Shown: piece by piece, positions 43,602 to 52,792 of the stretch | How positions within the stretch are numbered: position 1 is the first letter of the stretch | How the letters are laid out: every line of letters begins with the position of its first letter | DNA from: Bacteroidales bacterium | GTDB taxonomy: Bacteria; Bacteroidota; Bacteroidia; Bacteroidales; Rikenellaceae | Length of the DNA: 64,000 nt | Reading direction: 5' to 3' | NCBI GenBank assembly: GCA_910574205.1 | Contig: CAJSYJ010000001.1 | Span: forward strand, 310,001-374,000 | Notes under the pieces: generated by a model | What the model saw: only the letters and a program-made list of their open reading frames with translations | Told to the model about the DNA's origin: nothing | Databases searched by the model: none | Translations under genes and position numbers: made by a program

Positions 43602-44468
43602 CTATCGCCTTTTCTTATCGGCGAAGCGGCGCAGCCAGTTGTCGACGGCAGCGAACCACTCGTGATAATACTCGAAGTCGGAACGGCCGCTCCAACCGTG
43701 GCCTCCCGACGGAAAGATATGCAGCGACGACTCTATGCCGTAATGCTTCAAGGCATTGTAATACAGCGTACTGTTGACCGGCGGGACAAGCTTATCGTCG
43801 TCGCAGTGGATGAGAATAGCCGGAGGCGTGGATTCGTCGACGCGTTTATCCAACGAAAATTGCCCGGCGACAGCGGGATCGTCAGCATCCCTTTCACCGA
43901 GCAAATTTATGATCGTTCCGTCATGCCGTATCCCCTTCTCGGAAGATATGACCGGATAAACGAGTATCGAAAAAGAGGGCTTCGATAAAGAGAGGACACT
44001 TAAAGAAGCTGCCAAGTAACCACCGGCAGAGGTCCCCATAACACCAACCAACGAAGAATCGAAGCCCATTTCATCGGCCATAGAGCGCATTACCCGCAAC
44101 GCCTCCTCAGCGTCTTCGAGCGGTATCTCCCTATGTCCGTTAGGCAGTCGGTAACGCACGCATGCAACCGTATAACCCGCATCGGCGAATCGCTTGCCGA
44201 CCGAGAAACCGGTACCGACGGTATAATATCCACCACCGGGGAAGTATACGATAGCCATACCGTTCTTCCGCTCGGGGTTTGCCTCAAAGATCCACATATC
44301 GGTGCGCGTGGTATTTCGCCATGCACCGCGGCTCTGTTCCCACTCTTCGCCGCTCAGACCGTTGGAATGAGGGGCTGTTTCGTTGTCCCAAAGGACTAAG
44401 TGTCTCTGTTGTGCGAAGATGGCTGTTGCGAACAATACCATCGAGAGTGTCAAACCGAACCTTTTCAT
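43602..44468 (-). CDS. secreted alpha/beta-hydrolase (acetyl esterase-like)
   Basis: 288 residues with a signal peptide (cleavage after FAQ, ~20). Oxyanion-hole block YFPGGGYYTVG, Ser nucleophile in MGTSAGGYLA, Asp in LIHCDDDKLVP and His in FPSGGHGWSG. The layout is that of BD-FAE/acetyl-xylan-esterase-like enzymes that deacetylate plant glycans. -7 box at 44482-44489. No polysaccharide-utilisation genes adjoin it. Confidence 0.87.
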   Translation of the reverse strand: MKRFGLTLSMVLFATAIFAQQRHLVLWDNETAPHSNGLSGEEWEQSRGAWRNTTRTDMWIFEANPERKNGMAIVYFPGGGYYTVGTGFSVGKRFADAGYTVACVRYRLPNGHREIPLEDAEEALRVMRSMADEMGFDSSLVGVMGTSAGGYLAASLSVLSLSKPSFSILVYPVISSEKGIRHDGTIINLLGERDADDPAVAGQFSLDKRVDESTPPAILIHCDDDKLVPPVNSTLYYNALKHYGIESSLHIFPSGGHGWSGRSDFEYYHEWFAAVDNWLRRFADKKRR

Positions 44469-44481
44469 GTTAAAGAACGTA

Positions 44482-44489
44482 CAAAAGTA
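44482..44489 (-). promoter_or_regulatory. -7 box for the esterase gene
   Basis: CAAAAGTA reads TACTTTTG on the minus strand. Confidence 0.5.
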
Positions 44490-44531
44490 CTAAAATAAAT
44501 TAAAAACAAAAATTCTTTTACCTATTTTTTT

Positions 44532-45905
44532 CTATTTTCGCAGATATGCACCGCTATTCACAAGCTCGCGCTGCAACATCTCCACATCGATATCGCCCGC
44601 TCCGATACCCTCCCTGGCGGCAATGGCGGCGGCACGGCCTGCGGCTTCGCCCATAGCCATACATGTCGACATCACGCGTGCCGAGGCCATAGCCTCGTGG
44701 CTGAGCGACGCGCAGCGTCCTGCCACCAGCAGACCTCCCACAGCGGCGGGCACCAGCGAGCGGTACGGAATGTCGTAGCAGTCGTCGCACCAGTAAAGCG
44801 TGCAGTCGCCGCCCACGGCATGATGAATATCGACCGGATAGCTGGCAACGGCAACGGCATCGTCGAAACGGCGGCACGCAAGTATGTCATCGGCCGTAAG
44901 GATATATCTACCGACTATGACACGGCTCTCGCGAATGCCCATGAACGGAGCGACGCACTTCATACGGGCATCGGCGAAGCCGGGTACGAAACGTTTCAGA
45001 TAGCGCTCTATGTCGTATATCTGACGGCGGGCGGCGATCTCGCCGCGCGTATAGCTCTCGGGATCGGTCGAGTCGACGCCGTTGACACGCGACATGTTGA
45101 CCCATATCTCGTCATCGGCGATACCGGTAATCAATATAGTGCGGGCGACCGGAATATCGATACCCGCGTCGCGAGCCTCGGCGATCTGACGGCGCAGACC
45201 GACGGTAATGAAGTTGCGGCGGCGGAACTGCTCGGCCGGCATAGTATCCATATCGTATATGTCGGGATGCTCGACTATGGCGCGGCGCAACGCATCGACA
45301 TCGACGCCCTGCATCGCGAACATCAGCGTCGGCGGCTGCATACCTCCGTTCGCATCGCCCTTGCGGCACTCTACTCCGGCACGGAAAGCCACGTCGCCGT
45401 CGCCCGTGCAGTCTATGACCGTATGCGCGAGTATTGCCTCGCGCCCCGCCTTAGACTCGATTACCACGCCGCATACGTCGCTGCCGCGCTTGACGACATC
45501 GACGGCCATGGCATACATCAACACCTCGACTCCGGCACGCTCCATCGTGGCCAGCGCCTCGCTCTTGGCCTGCTCGGGATCGATGATCGTCAGGCTGACA
45601 TGCAACTTGCAGGGTACGTGCTCGCTCGCAGCCCCCTTGTCCCGAAGACGGCCGATGAAACGTTCGGGCGCACCCTTGATTATCGGGTTGCCCTTGCGGC
45701 CGAGAAAGCCCAGCACCGGCAGGCCTATCGCGAGATTGCCTCCCAAAAATCCGCGGTTCTCGATAAGCATCGTGCGGGCGCCGCTCTCGGCGGCAGCTTC
45801 GGCTGCCATGATGCCGGCAGGGCCTCCGCCCACCACCAGCACATCGACTTCGCATCTTACGGGTATCTCGCGCGCAGGCTCCGATATGGTTTTGATTTCA
45901 GACAT
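44532..45905 (-). CDS. FAD-dependent oxidoreductase
   Basis: 457 residues. N-terminal dinucleotide-binding VDVLVVGGGPAGIMAAEAAA and ENRGFLGGN, then the C-terminal FAD block LVPAAVGGLLVAGRCASLS. This is the FAD_oxidored (PF12831-like) family, often acting on sugar-derived or xenobiotic substrates in gut bacteria. No signal peptide. Promoter box at 45936-45943. Substrate unknown. Confidence 0.87.
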   Translation of the reverse strand: MSEIKTISEPAREIPVRCEVDVLVVGGGPAGIMAAEAAAESGARTMLIENRGFLGGNLAIGLPVLGFLGRKGNPIIKGAPERFIGRLRDKGAASEHVPCKLHVSLTIIDPEQAKSEALATMERAGVEVLMYAMAVDVVKRGSDVCGVVIESKAGREAILAHTVIDCTGDGDVAFRAGVECRKGDANGGMQPPTLMFAMQGVDVDALRRAIVEHPDIYDMDTMPAEQFRRRNFITVGLRRQIAEARDAGIDIPVARTILITGIADDEIWVNMSRVNGVDSTDPESYTRGEIAARRQIYDIERYLKRFVPGFADARMKCVAPFMGIRESRVIVGRYILTADDILACRRFDDAVAVASYPVDIHHAVGGDCTLYWCDDCYDIPYRSLVPAAVGGLLVAGRCASLSHEAMASARVMSTCMAMGEAAGRAAAIAAREGIGAGDIDVEMLQRELVNSGAYLRK

Positions 45906-45935
45906 GTCGAATGTATTTATTATCGTTTACACAAC

Positions 45936-45943
45936 AAAAGTAT
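45936..45943 (-). promoter_or_regulatory. -7 box for the FAD oxidoreductase gene
   Basis: TACTTTTG on the minus strand with TTTG (45964-45967) 20 bases upstream. Confidence 0.55.
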
Positions 45944-46173
45944 AAATAAAACCACAAAATGACAAACAAAACGAAAGGAAATAAAAATATTTCCGATATC
46001 TACCGAAACGGCGCGACTCTTTCCCGAATCATTCGCCGCAACAGCGCTCCGATAAACGGCACGGAGTTATTCACGGTACGGGCAGTCCTATTCCATACAT
46101 TCGGCCTCGGGTTATCGGCATGTATATGCGCAAAAGATTTTTCGCCCGCATATCGCAAATAATTCGTTGAAAA
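45944..46173. other. intergenic region before the outer-membrane protein gene
   Basis: No gene or clear RNA structure seen. The regulatory part starts with TTTG at 46175-46178. Confidence 0.4.
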
Positions 46174-46174
46174 T

Positions 46175-46204
46175 TTTGTCGGGGGGGGGATTTATCTATA
46201 TTTG
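46175..46204 (+). promoter_or_regulatory. promoter with a G9 tract in its spacer
   Basis: TTTG (46175-46178), spacer of 18 bases containing G9 (46181-46189), then TATATTTG (46197-46204). Changes in tract length would change promoter spacing. Confidence 0.7.
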
Positions 46205-46232
46205 TCAAGCAAACGAATCAAACCGTACAACT

Positions 46233-46730
46233 ATGAAAAAGTTACTTCTTTTGGCGGCGACGGCAGCAATGGCAATTTCGGCAGTCAATGCAAAGATCCC
46301 GGTAAAGTACCACGGCGAAGCAGATCTGGGATATTCTATCGGCGTCGGGACATTCTCCACCTGCCGTGCCAACCTGCACACGATACAGGGCGTTCAGGTC
46401 GGGCGGTATTTCTCAGCGGGCTTAGGTCTCGGTCTGGACCACTACCACGAGTTCTACGAGATCGGGGTACTGGCAATTCCTATCTATCTTAACCTGAAAG
46501 GCTATATTCCCGTATCGGAGAAAGTAGCTCCCTATATCTCGTTCGACATCGGCACAGGTATCGGCACCAAAGTTTTAAGCGGACTTTCGGGATTGTACTG
46601 CACACCTGCCGTCGGCATCAAGGCCGGCATGTACAAGGCTCAGGTGGGATTCAACGTACAGCGCATATCCGAATCGGGCATAGGATTCGATATGAACGCC
46701 ATACAGATCAAGGTCGGCGTAATGTTCTGA
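46233..46730 (+). CDS. small outer-membrane beta-barrel-like protein
   Basis: 165 residues from MKKLLLLAATAAM, with a signal peptide (cleavage after VNA, ~20). The mature part alternates hydrophobic and polar residues in barrel-like strands (YFSAGLGLGLDHYHEFYEIG; APYISFDIGTGIGTKVL) and ends in F, as outer-membrane proteins do. The frame extends upstream through the G tract but the true start is at 46233. Function unknown; expression may be phase-variable. Confidence 0.8.
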   Translation: MKKLLLLAATAAMAISAVNAKIPVKYHGEADLGYSIGVGTFSTCRANLHTIQGVQVGRYFSAGLGLGLDHYHEFYEIGVLAIPIYLNLKGYIPVSEKVAPYISFDIGTGIGTKVLSGLSGLYCTPAVGIKAGMYKAQVGFNVQRISESGIGFDMNAIQIKVGVMF

Positions 46731-46924
46731 CGCGGTGCGGACAAACCGACGATAGGCATCATATGTCAGGCGCGCAGCTTTGCTGTGCGTTTTTTTTGTG
46801 CTACGACACTATAAATATATGGTTTATATTTTGACGGACGGCGTCGATTGTGTAATTTTACATCGACATTGCGGCGGAGTATCGAGGCCGTACTCGAACG
46901 AGAGCCGTCAGCATCACGATCATA

Positions 46925-47620
46925 ATGAAAAAAGTAGTGGTATTTACCGGCGCAGGCGTAAGCGCCGACAGCGGCATAGCCACGTTCCGCGACTCGGACG
47001 GGCTGTGGGCCAACTATCGCATCGAGGATGTATGCACGCCCGAAGCGCTCGTACGCAACCGCGCGACGGTCATCGAGTTCTATAACAAACGGCGCCGCGA
47101 GCTGTTCGAGCGGCAGCCCAATGCCGGCCACTACGCCATTGCCGAGCTGGAACGGTATTACGACGTCGAGGTCATAACGCAGAACGTCGACAACATGCAC
47201 GAGCGCGCCGGCTCGACACGCGTAACGCATCTGCACGGCGAGTTGATGAAGCTGCGCTCGTCGGCCGATCCCGATCTGATATACCCTATCGACGGCTGGG
47301 AGCAGCCGCTCGACGCCCGCGCCGGGGACGGCTCGCTGCTAAGGCCGCATATCGTATTCTTCGGCGAAGCCGTTCCCATGTTCGACACGGCGGCACGCAT
47401 AGCCGCACAGGCCGATACGATGATCGTCGTCGGCACGTCGCTCGCAGTCTACCCCGCCGCCTCGCTCGTACACTACGTGCGTCCGGACATACCGATATAT
47501 CTTGTCGACCCCGGGCAGCCCGACACACGGCTCATCCGCAACCCGCTGACCCATATCAAGGCACGCTCGGCCGAGGGCATGCCCCGTCTGCTCGAACTGC
47601 TGCGCGATGAGGCTCGGTAA
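46925..47620 (+). CDS. Sir2-family NAD-dependent deacylase
   Basis: 231 residues. NAD-binding GAGVSADSGIATFRD, TQNVDNMHERAG and the catalytic His in HLHGEL; VGTSLAVYPAA near the end. The four zinc-binding Cys of most sirtuins are absent. YNKR (residues ~53-56) matches the Tyr-x-x-Arg pair of SIRT5/CobB-type enzymes that prefer malonyl- or succinyl-lysine. It overlaps the L,D-transpeptidase gene by 14 bases. Confidence 0.9.
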   Translation: MKKVVVFTGAGVSADSGIATFRDSDGLWANYRIEDVCTPEALVRNRATVIEFYNKRRRELFERQPNAGHYAIAELERYYDVEVITQNVDNMHERAGSTRVTHLHGELMKLRSSADPDLIYPIDGWEQPLDARAGDGSLLRPHIVFFGEAVPMFDTAARIAAQADTMIVVGTSLAVYPAASLVHYVRPDIPIYLVDPGQPDTRLIRNPLTHIKARSAEGMPRLLELLRDEAR

Positions 47621-48125
47621 GGCATGGCGCCGCAAGGCCGACGCCCTGCGCGAATACTGCCGCGCGGGAGGATACGACGACAGCGTGGCCATAATGATCG
47701 ACTACTCGCGCCACTCGGGTCGGCGCCGATTCGTCGTCTGGGACTTCGTCGCCGGCCGCGCCCTGTGCGCCTACCCCGTCAGCCACGGCAGCGGCAGCGA
47801 CAAGCCCCGCCGCCGCTCGGCCTACGCACGCTTCTCCAACGCCGACGGCAGCCACCTCTCCCCGCTCGGCCATGCGCTCATAGCCGAACGCTACACGGGC
47901 AGCTACGGAATCGCCTACCGCCTCGACGGCCTCGACACAACCAACGACATGATGCGTCGCCGCTGCATCGTTCTTCACGGCTGGCCGCACACATCTTCCC
48001 GTCCCATATGGCCTCTGCCCACGGTCGGCAGCTGGGGCTGTCCCGTCCTCTCGGACGACGCCATGCGCCGCGTGGATGCCATTTTGCAGTCGCACAGCAA
48101 TGTCATATTGTACAGCTTCGCATAG
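47607..48125 (+). CDS. L,D-transpeptidase catalytic-domain protein (YkuD_2-like)
   Basis: 172 residues. Active-site pattern HGW followed by SWGCPVLSDD with the catalytic Cys, plus MIDYSRHSG and VWDF strands, match the murein L,D-transpeptidase catalytic-domain family. Relatives usually carry a signal peptide or lipobox; here the start lies inside the sirtuin gene and no signal is visible. Translation is probably coupled to the sirtuin. Confidence 0.82.
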   Translation: MRLGKAWRRKADALREYCRAGGYDDSVAIMIDYSRHSGRRRFVVWDFVAGRALCAYPVSHGSGSDKPRRRSAYARFSNADGSHLSPLGHALIAERYTGSYGIAYRLDGLDTTNDMMRRRCIVLHGWPHTSSRPIWPLPTVGSWGCPVLSDDAMRRVDAILQSHSNVILYSFA

Positions 48126-48153
48126 CACCATTCCGATAAACCGCCACTGACAA

Positions 48154-48261
48154 TCAATGCCTATTGCACCACTTGCCGACAGAAATGAAAAAGTAAGCGC
48201 CGCTCAGCAGAAAAGCGCACATGATGATCCATGTAATTGCTGACAACACATCCGAATCCAT
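48154..48261 (-). CDS. 35-residue single-helix membrane peptide
   Basis: An ATG-TGA frame of 36 codons on the minus strand: acidic start (MDSDVLSAITW), a hydrophobic helix (IIMCAFLLSGAYFFISVG) and a basic end (KWCNRH). The charge pattern fits a small inner-membrane protein. No other gene covers this gap. Confidence 0.4.
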   Translation of the reverse strand: MDSDVLSAITWIIMCAFLLSGAYFFISVGKWCNRH

Positions 48262-48302
48262 AGCTAAATTATCAAGATAAAACGTTTATTGATAGTGCGA
48301 TA

Positions 48303-48701
48303 TCAGTATATTCGCCAAACACCGCGCTTGTCATCGTCGATGTTCCACTGCACCTGCCATACACGTCCGTCGATCTGGTCGAGCAGAATAAAGTTATACG
48401 TATTCTCAGTCGGATAGAGAAAGAAACGCCCCGGCACCGCATCGCCCCCATCGGCCAGCGGAGTGTCGTTCAATCGGTACTGCATGGCATTGCCGTCTAT
48501 GCTGTATTGCACATGATTGATCTCTCCCGTTCTGGTATCCAATTTCAGGAACGTCCACCTGTTGTTCGTTTGAAACAAACGGTAATTGATATGGGCATCG
48601 GGAGAGGCTGCCGTGATTCTCGTATTCGACTCGGACATTTGCGCATTCGCATGTACGGCGAATGTCAATAAGAGTGATAATGCAAATAAAATTTTCTTCA
48701 T
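48303..48701 (-). CDS. small secreted protein
   Basis: 132 residues with a signal peptide (cleavage after NAQ, ~21). The mature part has repeated strand-like segments with W, N and D (RWTFLKLDTRTGEINHVQYS; GRVWQVQWNIDDDKRGVW), as in small beta-propeller or beta-sandwich proteins. No family recognised. It is last of three consecutive secreted-protein genes on the minus strand. Confidence 0.75.
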   Translation of the reverse strand: MKKILFALSLLLTFAVHANAQMSESNTRITAASPDAHINYRLFQTNNRWTFLKLDTRTGEINHVQYSIDGNAMQYRLNDTPLADGGDAVPGRFFLYPTENTYNFILLDQIDGRVWQVQWNIDDDKRGVWRIY

Positions 48702-48714
48702 AAGTTTCGTTATA

Positions 48715-49581
48715 TCAATTTAAGTTCAGGCCGGCGACGACATCGCCCGAAAATTCGCAGGCATCGCCATGCCCGAAAATATCCGCGACCGAATTATCCT
48801 CCTTCGACACTTTGTCGACAACCGCAGCCGAAACCTCTGACCCAGCAGCAGCCATATCATCTTCCGCCACCTCCGCACCGGCTTCACAAACAGACAAAAC
48901 CATATCGCAGATACTGCCTGCCGACGGTGCATCATGCGAAGTATGGGCAGGCAATGACCGTTTGGCTCGCGGGGATTGAACCGTTACGTCAGCATGCGGC
49001 TGAGCATCTCCCAGCCCGAAGCGGTCGTATTTTCCGTCCACGACCTTATTTATCAACCTTTTGAATCGTTTGAGATTAATATCTGCATTGCTGTCGAGGT
49101 CGAAGCTCCAATACGGAGACAGATCCTTGTCGGCAATAAAAAGGGTTTCGCCGAAAGCGGTATTGCCGAGTCGATCGTCTGCCCTGAACCTATGCCGTAT
49201 GCTCCAACCGCAAAACACCCCTTCTGCCAGATCGGCCACACGCAGGCGTATGATATCTATCTGCTCGGCTATGGTCTCCCGCGCTTCGTCGTAATCAATA
49301 TCGTTGTCGCCCGGAAACAATAAATATGGCGCATTATTGTAATACTCGTCCTCGGCTTCGATTATCCGAGCGGCGGCAAGCAGTATCTCCGGATCGTTGT
49401 ATGCCGATACGAACATGCTGTCGACACGGGTTTCGACCGGCGAATAGCTCTCGGGGATAAATAGATTTTTAACCGTTTCGGTTTTTGCCAACTGCTCGGC
49501 ACGCTGCTGCAATGACGGCTCGGATGTCGAACATGACACGCATGCGACAATCAAGGCCGCTGCATTAAATATCGATTTCAT
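48715..49581 (-). CDS. lipoprotein, unknown function
   Basis: 288 residues with lipobox VACVSC (~17). N-terminal ~200 residues are acidic and mostly helical (EILLAAARIIEAEDEYYNNA); the final ~90 residues are Ala/Ser/Glu/Asp-rich and look disordered. It lies between two other secreted-protein genes with gaps of 13 and 14 bases, so the three form an operon. No family recognised. Confidence 0.75.
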   Translation of the reverse strand: MKSIFNAAALIVACVSCSTSEPSLQQRAEQLAKTETVKNLFIPESYSPVETRVDSMFVSAYNDPEILLAAARIIEAEDEYYNNAPYLLFPGDNDIDYDEARETIAEQIDIIRLRVADLAEGVFCGWSIRHRFRADDRLGNTAFGETLFIADKDLSPYWSFDLDSNADINLKRFKRLINKVVDGKYDRFGLGDAQPHADVTVQSPRAKRSLPAHTSHDAPSAGSICDMVLSVCEAGAEVAEDDMAAAGSEVSAAVVDKVSKEDNSVADIFGHGDACEFSGDVVAGLNLN

Positions 49582-49595
49582 AAGATTGTCATATT

Positions 49596-50168
49596 CTATA
49601 TTTCATCGAGATCGGCTTTGCGGACAACCGTCTTATTGGCATTATCGGTATAGACGATCATTATGCAACCGCTATCGAACTTATCTCCCTTGATAATTTT
49701 TACGACGATGCTACCGTGCGGCAGCTCCCACGATGCGATATAATTGCACGCATCGTGATATACCGCAGACATCTGATGGCCGAATCTTACAGCAGTATTA
49801 TCATACATTCCGGTAAATGCCCTTACGATCTTCGTCGGTCGGCCATACTTCTCCGTATAAAGATCGACATATCCGTCAAACGATGCGCTGAGCGTGCTCC
49901 ACGCCTCGACCGCTCCGAAAACTGCCGCAACACGCCATATCATGCCGTCGTCCGAACCAACAGGCATCACTATACAATCCCCACGCAGGAACTTACCCTT
50001 ATATGTATTCACAGCGACTTTGCAAAACCCGTCGGCAACGAGCTTGCGGCCGAACTCCTCGATGCTGCCCGAAATCGGAATACCCTTGAATTTGAAATGA
50101 TCGTCTTGCGCCGACGAAAGACCGACGCAACAGATGAGGAGCGATACAATCAATAGCAGCCTCTTCAT
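49596..50168 (-). CDS. secreted protein, conserved type
   Basis: 190 residues with a signal peptide (cleavage after SSAQ, ~21). The mature part begins HFKFKGIPISGSIEEFGRKL and contains YVDLYTEKYGRPTKIV and IMIVYTDNAN near the end, a pattern recurring in small Bacteroidales periplasmic proteins. First gene of the three-gene secreted operon, preceded by a structured leader of about 230 bases. Confidence 0.75.
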   Translation of the reverse strand: MKRLLLIVSLLICCVGLSSAQDDHFKFKGIPISGSIEEFGRKLVADGFCKVAVNTYKGKFLRGDCIVMPVGSDDGMIWRVAAVFGAVEAWSTLSASFDGYVDLYTEKYGRPTKIVRAFTGMYDNTAVRFGHQMSAVYHDACNYIASWELPHGSIVVKIIKGDKFDSGCIMIVYTDNANKTVVRKADLDEI

Positions 50169-50413
50169 ATACTATTTAACTTAGACGTCCGCGCCGCGAC
50201 GAGGGTTATGAAAACAGAAAGCGTGGCGCCGAAACCTGTTTCGTGTAATCGGGTTCCGGAAAAAACCTCAGGGAATAAAACAGGCAACAGCCCACGCCTA
50301 TCCCCATGAGGATACGACGCGGTAACAGTCAGCCATTCTCTCCCTTGAATTTTCCGGATTCGATTACGAGAACAAGCTACACTCTCCGTGTTAGAATATG
50401 TAACACAAAATTA
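50169..50413 (-). promoter_or_regulatory. structured leader of the secreted-protein operon
   Basis: TAATTTTG on the minus strand (plus-strand 50406-50413) is a possible -7 box. Downstream of it lie paired segments GCGTGG / CCACGC (50221-50226 with 50292-50297), CCTGTTT / AAACAGG (50235-50241 with 50278-50284) and TATCC / GGATA (50299-50314). A leader RNA or riboswitch-like element is possible; no known class fits. Confidence 0.4.
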
Positions 50414-50541
50414 CGCAAAAATTCCCAATATGTACTCTTGCCCCCGAAAAATATGTTCCGATTTTCTCGGGCGAGGCAGCACAGGCTCCGGTCGCGGCGG
50501 CAGAGGTTCTGTCGCATGACATGGGCAGGACGTTCATCGTC

Positions 50542-50578
50542 TGCCATTTTGTCACTTGCGGCGAGCCGTGGCATGACA
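50542..50578 (+). promoter_or_regulatory. TGNCA repeats upstream of groESL
   Basis: TGCCA, TGTCA (50542-50554) and TGGCA, TGACA (50569-50578): four copies of a TGNCA pentamer, also forming a TTGTCA/TGACAA inverted repeat. Likely a stress-regulator site. Confidence 0.45.
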
Positions 50579-50620
50579 ACCGACTGCCGGCGACTGACGA
50601 AAAATGACGTGCACGGCGTT

Positions 50621-50635
50621 TGGCATATCTATTGC
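50621..50635 (+). promoter_or_regulatory. sigma-54-type promoter of groESL
   Basis: TGGCAT, five bases, TTGC: GG and GC are exactly 10 bases apart as in the -24/-12 consensus. No TAnnTTTG box is seen nearby. Confidence 0.5.
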
Positions 50636-50769
50636 GTGGGCTGAGGATGCAAACAAAAACAAACGTTTTCGATAAGCCGAGTGCAGAAGCGAACTTGTTC
50701 GGGCTATGCCGAGGCGAAGAAAAAGCAACGGAAATAAACAATTATCATAAACAGCAAAAACTCGAAACT

Positions 50770-51042
50770 ATGGCAATCAAACCGCTTTCAGACCGGGTAT
50801 TGGTACTTCCCAATCCGGCAGAGGAGAAGACCGCGGGAGGTCTTTACATTCCCGACACGGCAAAAGAGAAACCGCTGGTAGGCAAGGTCGTGGCAGCAGG
50901 TCCCGGCACTTCGGAGATCGAAATGGAGGTCAAGGAGGGCGATACGGTCATGTACGGCAAGTACGCCGGCACAGAGATCAACTACGACGGCGTGGACTAT
51001 CTGGTCATGAAGCAGTCGGACATCATCGCGATAGTCGACTAA
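50770..51042 (+). CDS. groES: co-chaperonin GroES
   Basis: 90 residues from [15 protein letters not shown] at 50770; longer upstream frames are leader. Mobile-loop region [17 protein letters not shown] and the closing strand [14 protein letters not shown] are typical. It caps GroEL during folding. groEL follows after 40 bases. Confidence 0.98.
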   Translation: MAIKPLSDRVLVLPNPAEEKTAGGLYIPDTAKEKPLVGKVVAAGPGTSEIEMEVKEGDTVMYGKYAGTEINYDGVDYLVMKQSDIIAIVD

Positions 51043-51082
51043 ACGCAACTTAAACATCAAACCTTAGAAACAGACAAAGATT

Positions 51083-52711
51083 ATGGCAAAGGAGATAAGA
51101 TACAACACAGAGGCGCGCGAGCTTTTGAAGCAGGGTGTCGACGCGCTCAGCGACGCAGTAAAGGTAACGCTTGGCCCCAAGGGTCGCAACGTAATCATCG
51201 ACAAGAAGTACGGCGCGCCGCAGGTAACCAAGGACGGTGTGACGGTGGCCAAGGAGGTCGAGCTCGAAGACACGTTCGCCAACATGGGTGCGCAGATGGT
51301 GCGCGAGGTAGCGTCTAAGACCAACGACGATGCCGGCGACGGCACCACCACGGCTACCGTACTGGCTCAGTCGCTCATCTCGGTGGGTATCAAGAACGTC
51401 ACGGCAGGCGCCAACCCTATGGACTTGAAGCGCGGCATGGACAAGGCCGTCGAGAAGGTGATCGAGTCGCTGAAGCAGCAGAGTCAGGTGGTAGGATCGG
51501 ATTTCGACAAGATCGAGCAGGTGGCTACCATATCGGCCAATAACGACAGCAAGATAGGCAAGCTCATCGCCGAGGCTATGGCCAAGGTCAACAACGAGGG
51601 TGTGATAACCGTCGAGGAGGCCAAGGGTACCGAAACGCACGTAGACGTCGTGGAGGGTATGCAGTTCGACCGCGGATATATCTCGGCATACTTCATCACC
51701 GACACCGAAAAGATGGAGGCTCAGCTCGACAAGCCCTACATCCTCATTACCGACAAGAAGATTTCGACGATGAAGGAGCTCATGGGAATACTCGAACCCG
51801 TAGCGCAGAGCGGCCGCTCGCTACTGATCATCGCCGAGGATGTCGACGGCGAGGCTCTGTCGGCACTGGTAGTGAACAAGCTGCGCGGCACGTTGAAGAT
51901 CGCCGCATGCAAGGCTCCCGGCTTCGGCGACCGCCGCAAGGAGATGTTGGAGGATATCGCCATACTTACCGGCGCGACGGTCATCTCGACCGACAAGGGC
52001 ATGAAGATCGAGGATGCCGGTTTGGAGGCTCTCGGTACTGCCGACAAGGTTACGCTCAACAAGGAGAACACGACGATAGTCGACGGCGCAGGCTCGAAGG
52101 AGAATATCGCGGCACGCGTACAGCAGATCCGCGCAAGCATCGACGCCGCCAAGTCGGACTACGACAAGGAGAAGTTGCAGGAGCGTCTGGCCAAGCTCTC
52201 GGGCGGTGTTGCCGTACTCTACGTGGGTGCTGCGACCGAGGTCGAGATGAAGGAGAAGAAAGATCGTGTCGACGACGCACTGGCCGCAACGCGTGCCGCA
52301 GTCGAAGAGGGTATCGTCCCGGGCGGCGGCGTGGCTTATATACGTGCCGTCGAGTCTCTCGAAGGCCTGAAAGGCGACAACGACGACCAGACGACCGGTA
52401 TTCAGATCGTCAAGCGCGCTATCGAGGAGCCTCTGCGCCAGATCGTGACCAACGCCGGCGGCGAGGGTTCGGTCGTTGTGAACAAGGTCAAGGAGGGCAA
52501 GGGAGCGTTCGGCTACAACGCCCGCGACGACCGTTACGAGGATCTGCTGGCCGCAGGTATCATCGACCCCACCAAGGTATCGCGCGTCGCGTTGGAGAAC
52601 GCCGCTTCGATCGCCTCGATGTTCCTCACTACGGAGTGCGTTCTGGCCGAGAAGAAGGAGGAGAATCCTGCGCCCGCAATGCCCAACCCTGGCATGGGCG
52701 GCATGATGTAA
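51083..52711 (+). CDS. groEL: chaperonin GroEL
   Basis: 542 residues, normal length. ATP-site [12 protein letters not shown] and the ending PNPGMGGMM, the Gly/Met tail of group I chaperonins. Codon use is strongly biased toward AAG, GAG and ATC, as expected for a highly expressed gene. Co-transcribed with groES. Confidence 0.99.
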   Translation: MAKEIRYNTEARELLKQGVDALSDAVKVTLGPKGRNVIIDKKYGAPQVTKDGVTVAKEVELEDTFANMGAQMVREVASKTNDDAGDGTTTATVLAQSLISVGIKNVTAGANPMDLKRGMDKAVEKVIESLKQQSQVVGSDFDKIEQVATISANNDSKIGKLIAEAMAKVNNEGVITVEEAKGTETHVDVVEGMQFDRGYISAYFITDTEKMEAQLDKPYILITDKKISTMKELMGILEPVAQSGRSLLIIAEDVDGEALSALVVNKLRGTLKIAACKAPGFGDRRKEMLEDIAILTGATVISTDKGMKIEDAGLEALGTADKVTLNKENTTIVDGAGSKENIAARVQQIRASIDAAKSDYDKEKLQERLAKLSGGVAVLYVGAATEVEMKEKKDRVDDALAATRAAVEEGIVPGGGVAYIRAVESLEGLKGDNDDQTTGIQIVKRAIEEPLRQIVTNAGGEGSVVVNKVKEGKGAFGYNARDDRYEDLLAAGIIDPTKVSRVALENAASIASMFLTTECVLAEKKEENPAPAMPNPGMGGMM

Positions 52712-52755
52712 TCCGCCGCATATAACAACGGGGCTCTGCTCCGCAAACCATACCG

Positions 52756-52792
52756 ATCTCCCCTGCTGCCGAATATATGCAGCAGGGGAGAT
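52756..52792 (+). terminator. groEL terminator
   Basis: Perfect 14-bp stem ATCTCCCCTGCTGC / GCAGCAGGGGAGAT with a nine-base loop, followed by TTTCATATTTAT. Confidence 0.85.

Noticed and set aside
50221..50330. Cobalamin riboswitch
   Set aside because: Some fragments (GGTTCC, AGGGAAT) are suggestive, but the conserved AGNNACCTGCC box and the right order are missing on both strands.
50384..50400. Second invertible site (GTGTTA...TAACAC)
   Set aside because: A small local hairpin only; no distant partner repeat found.
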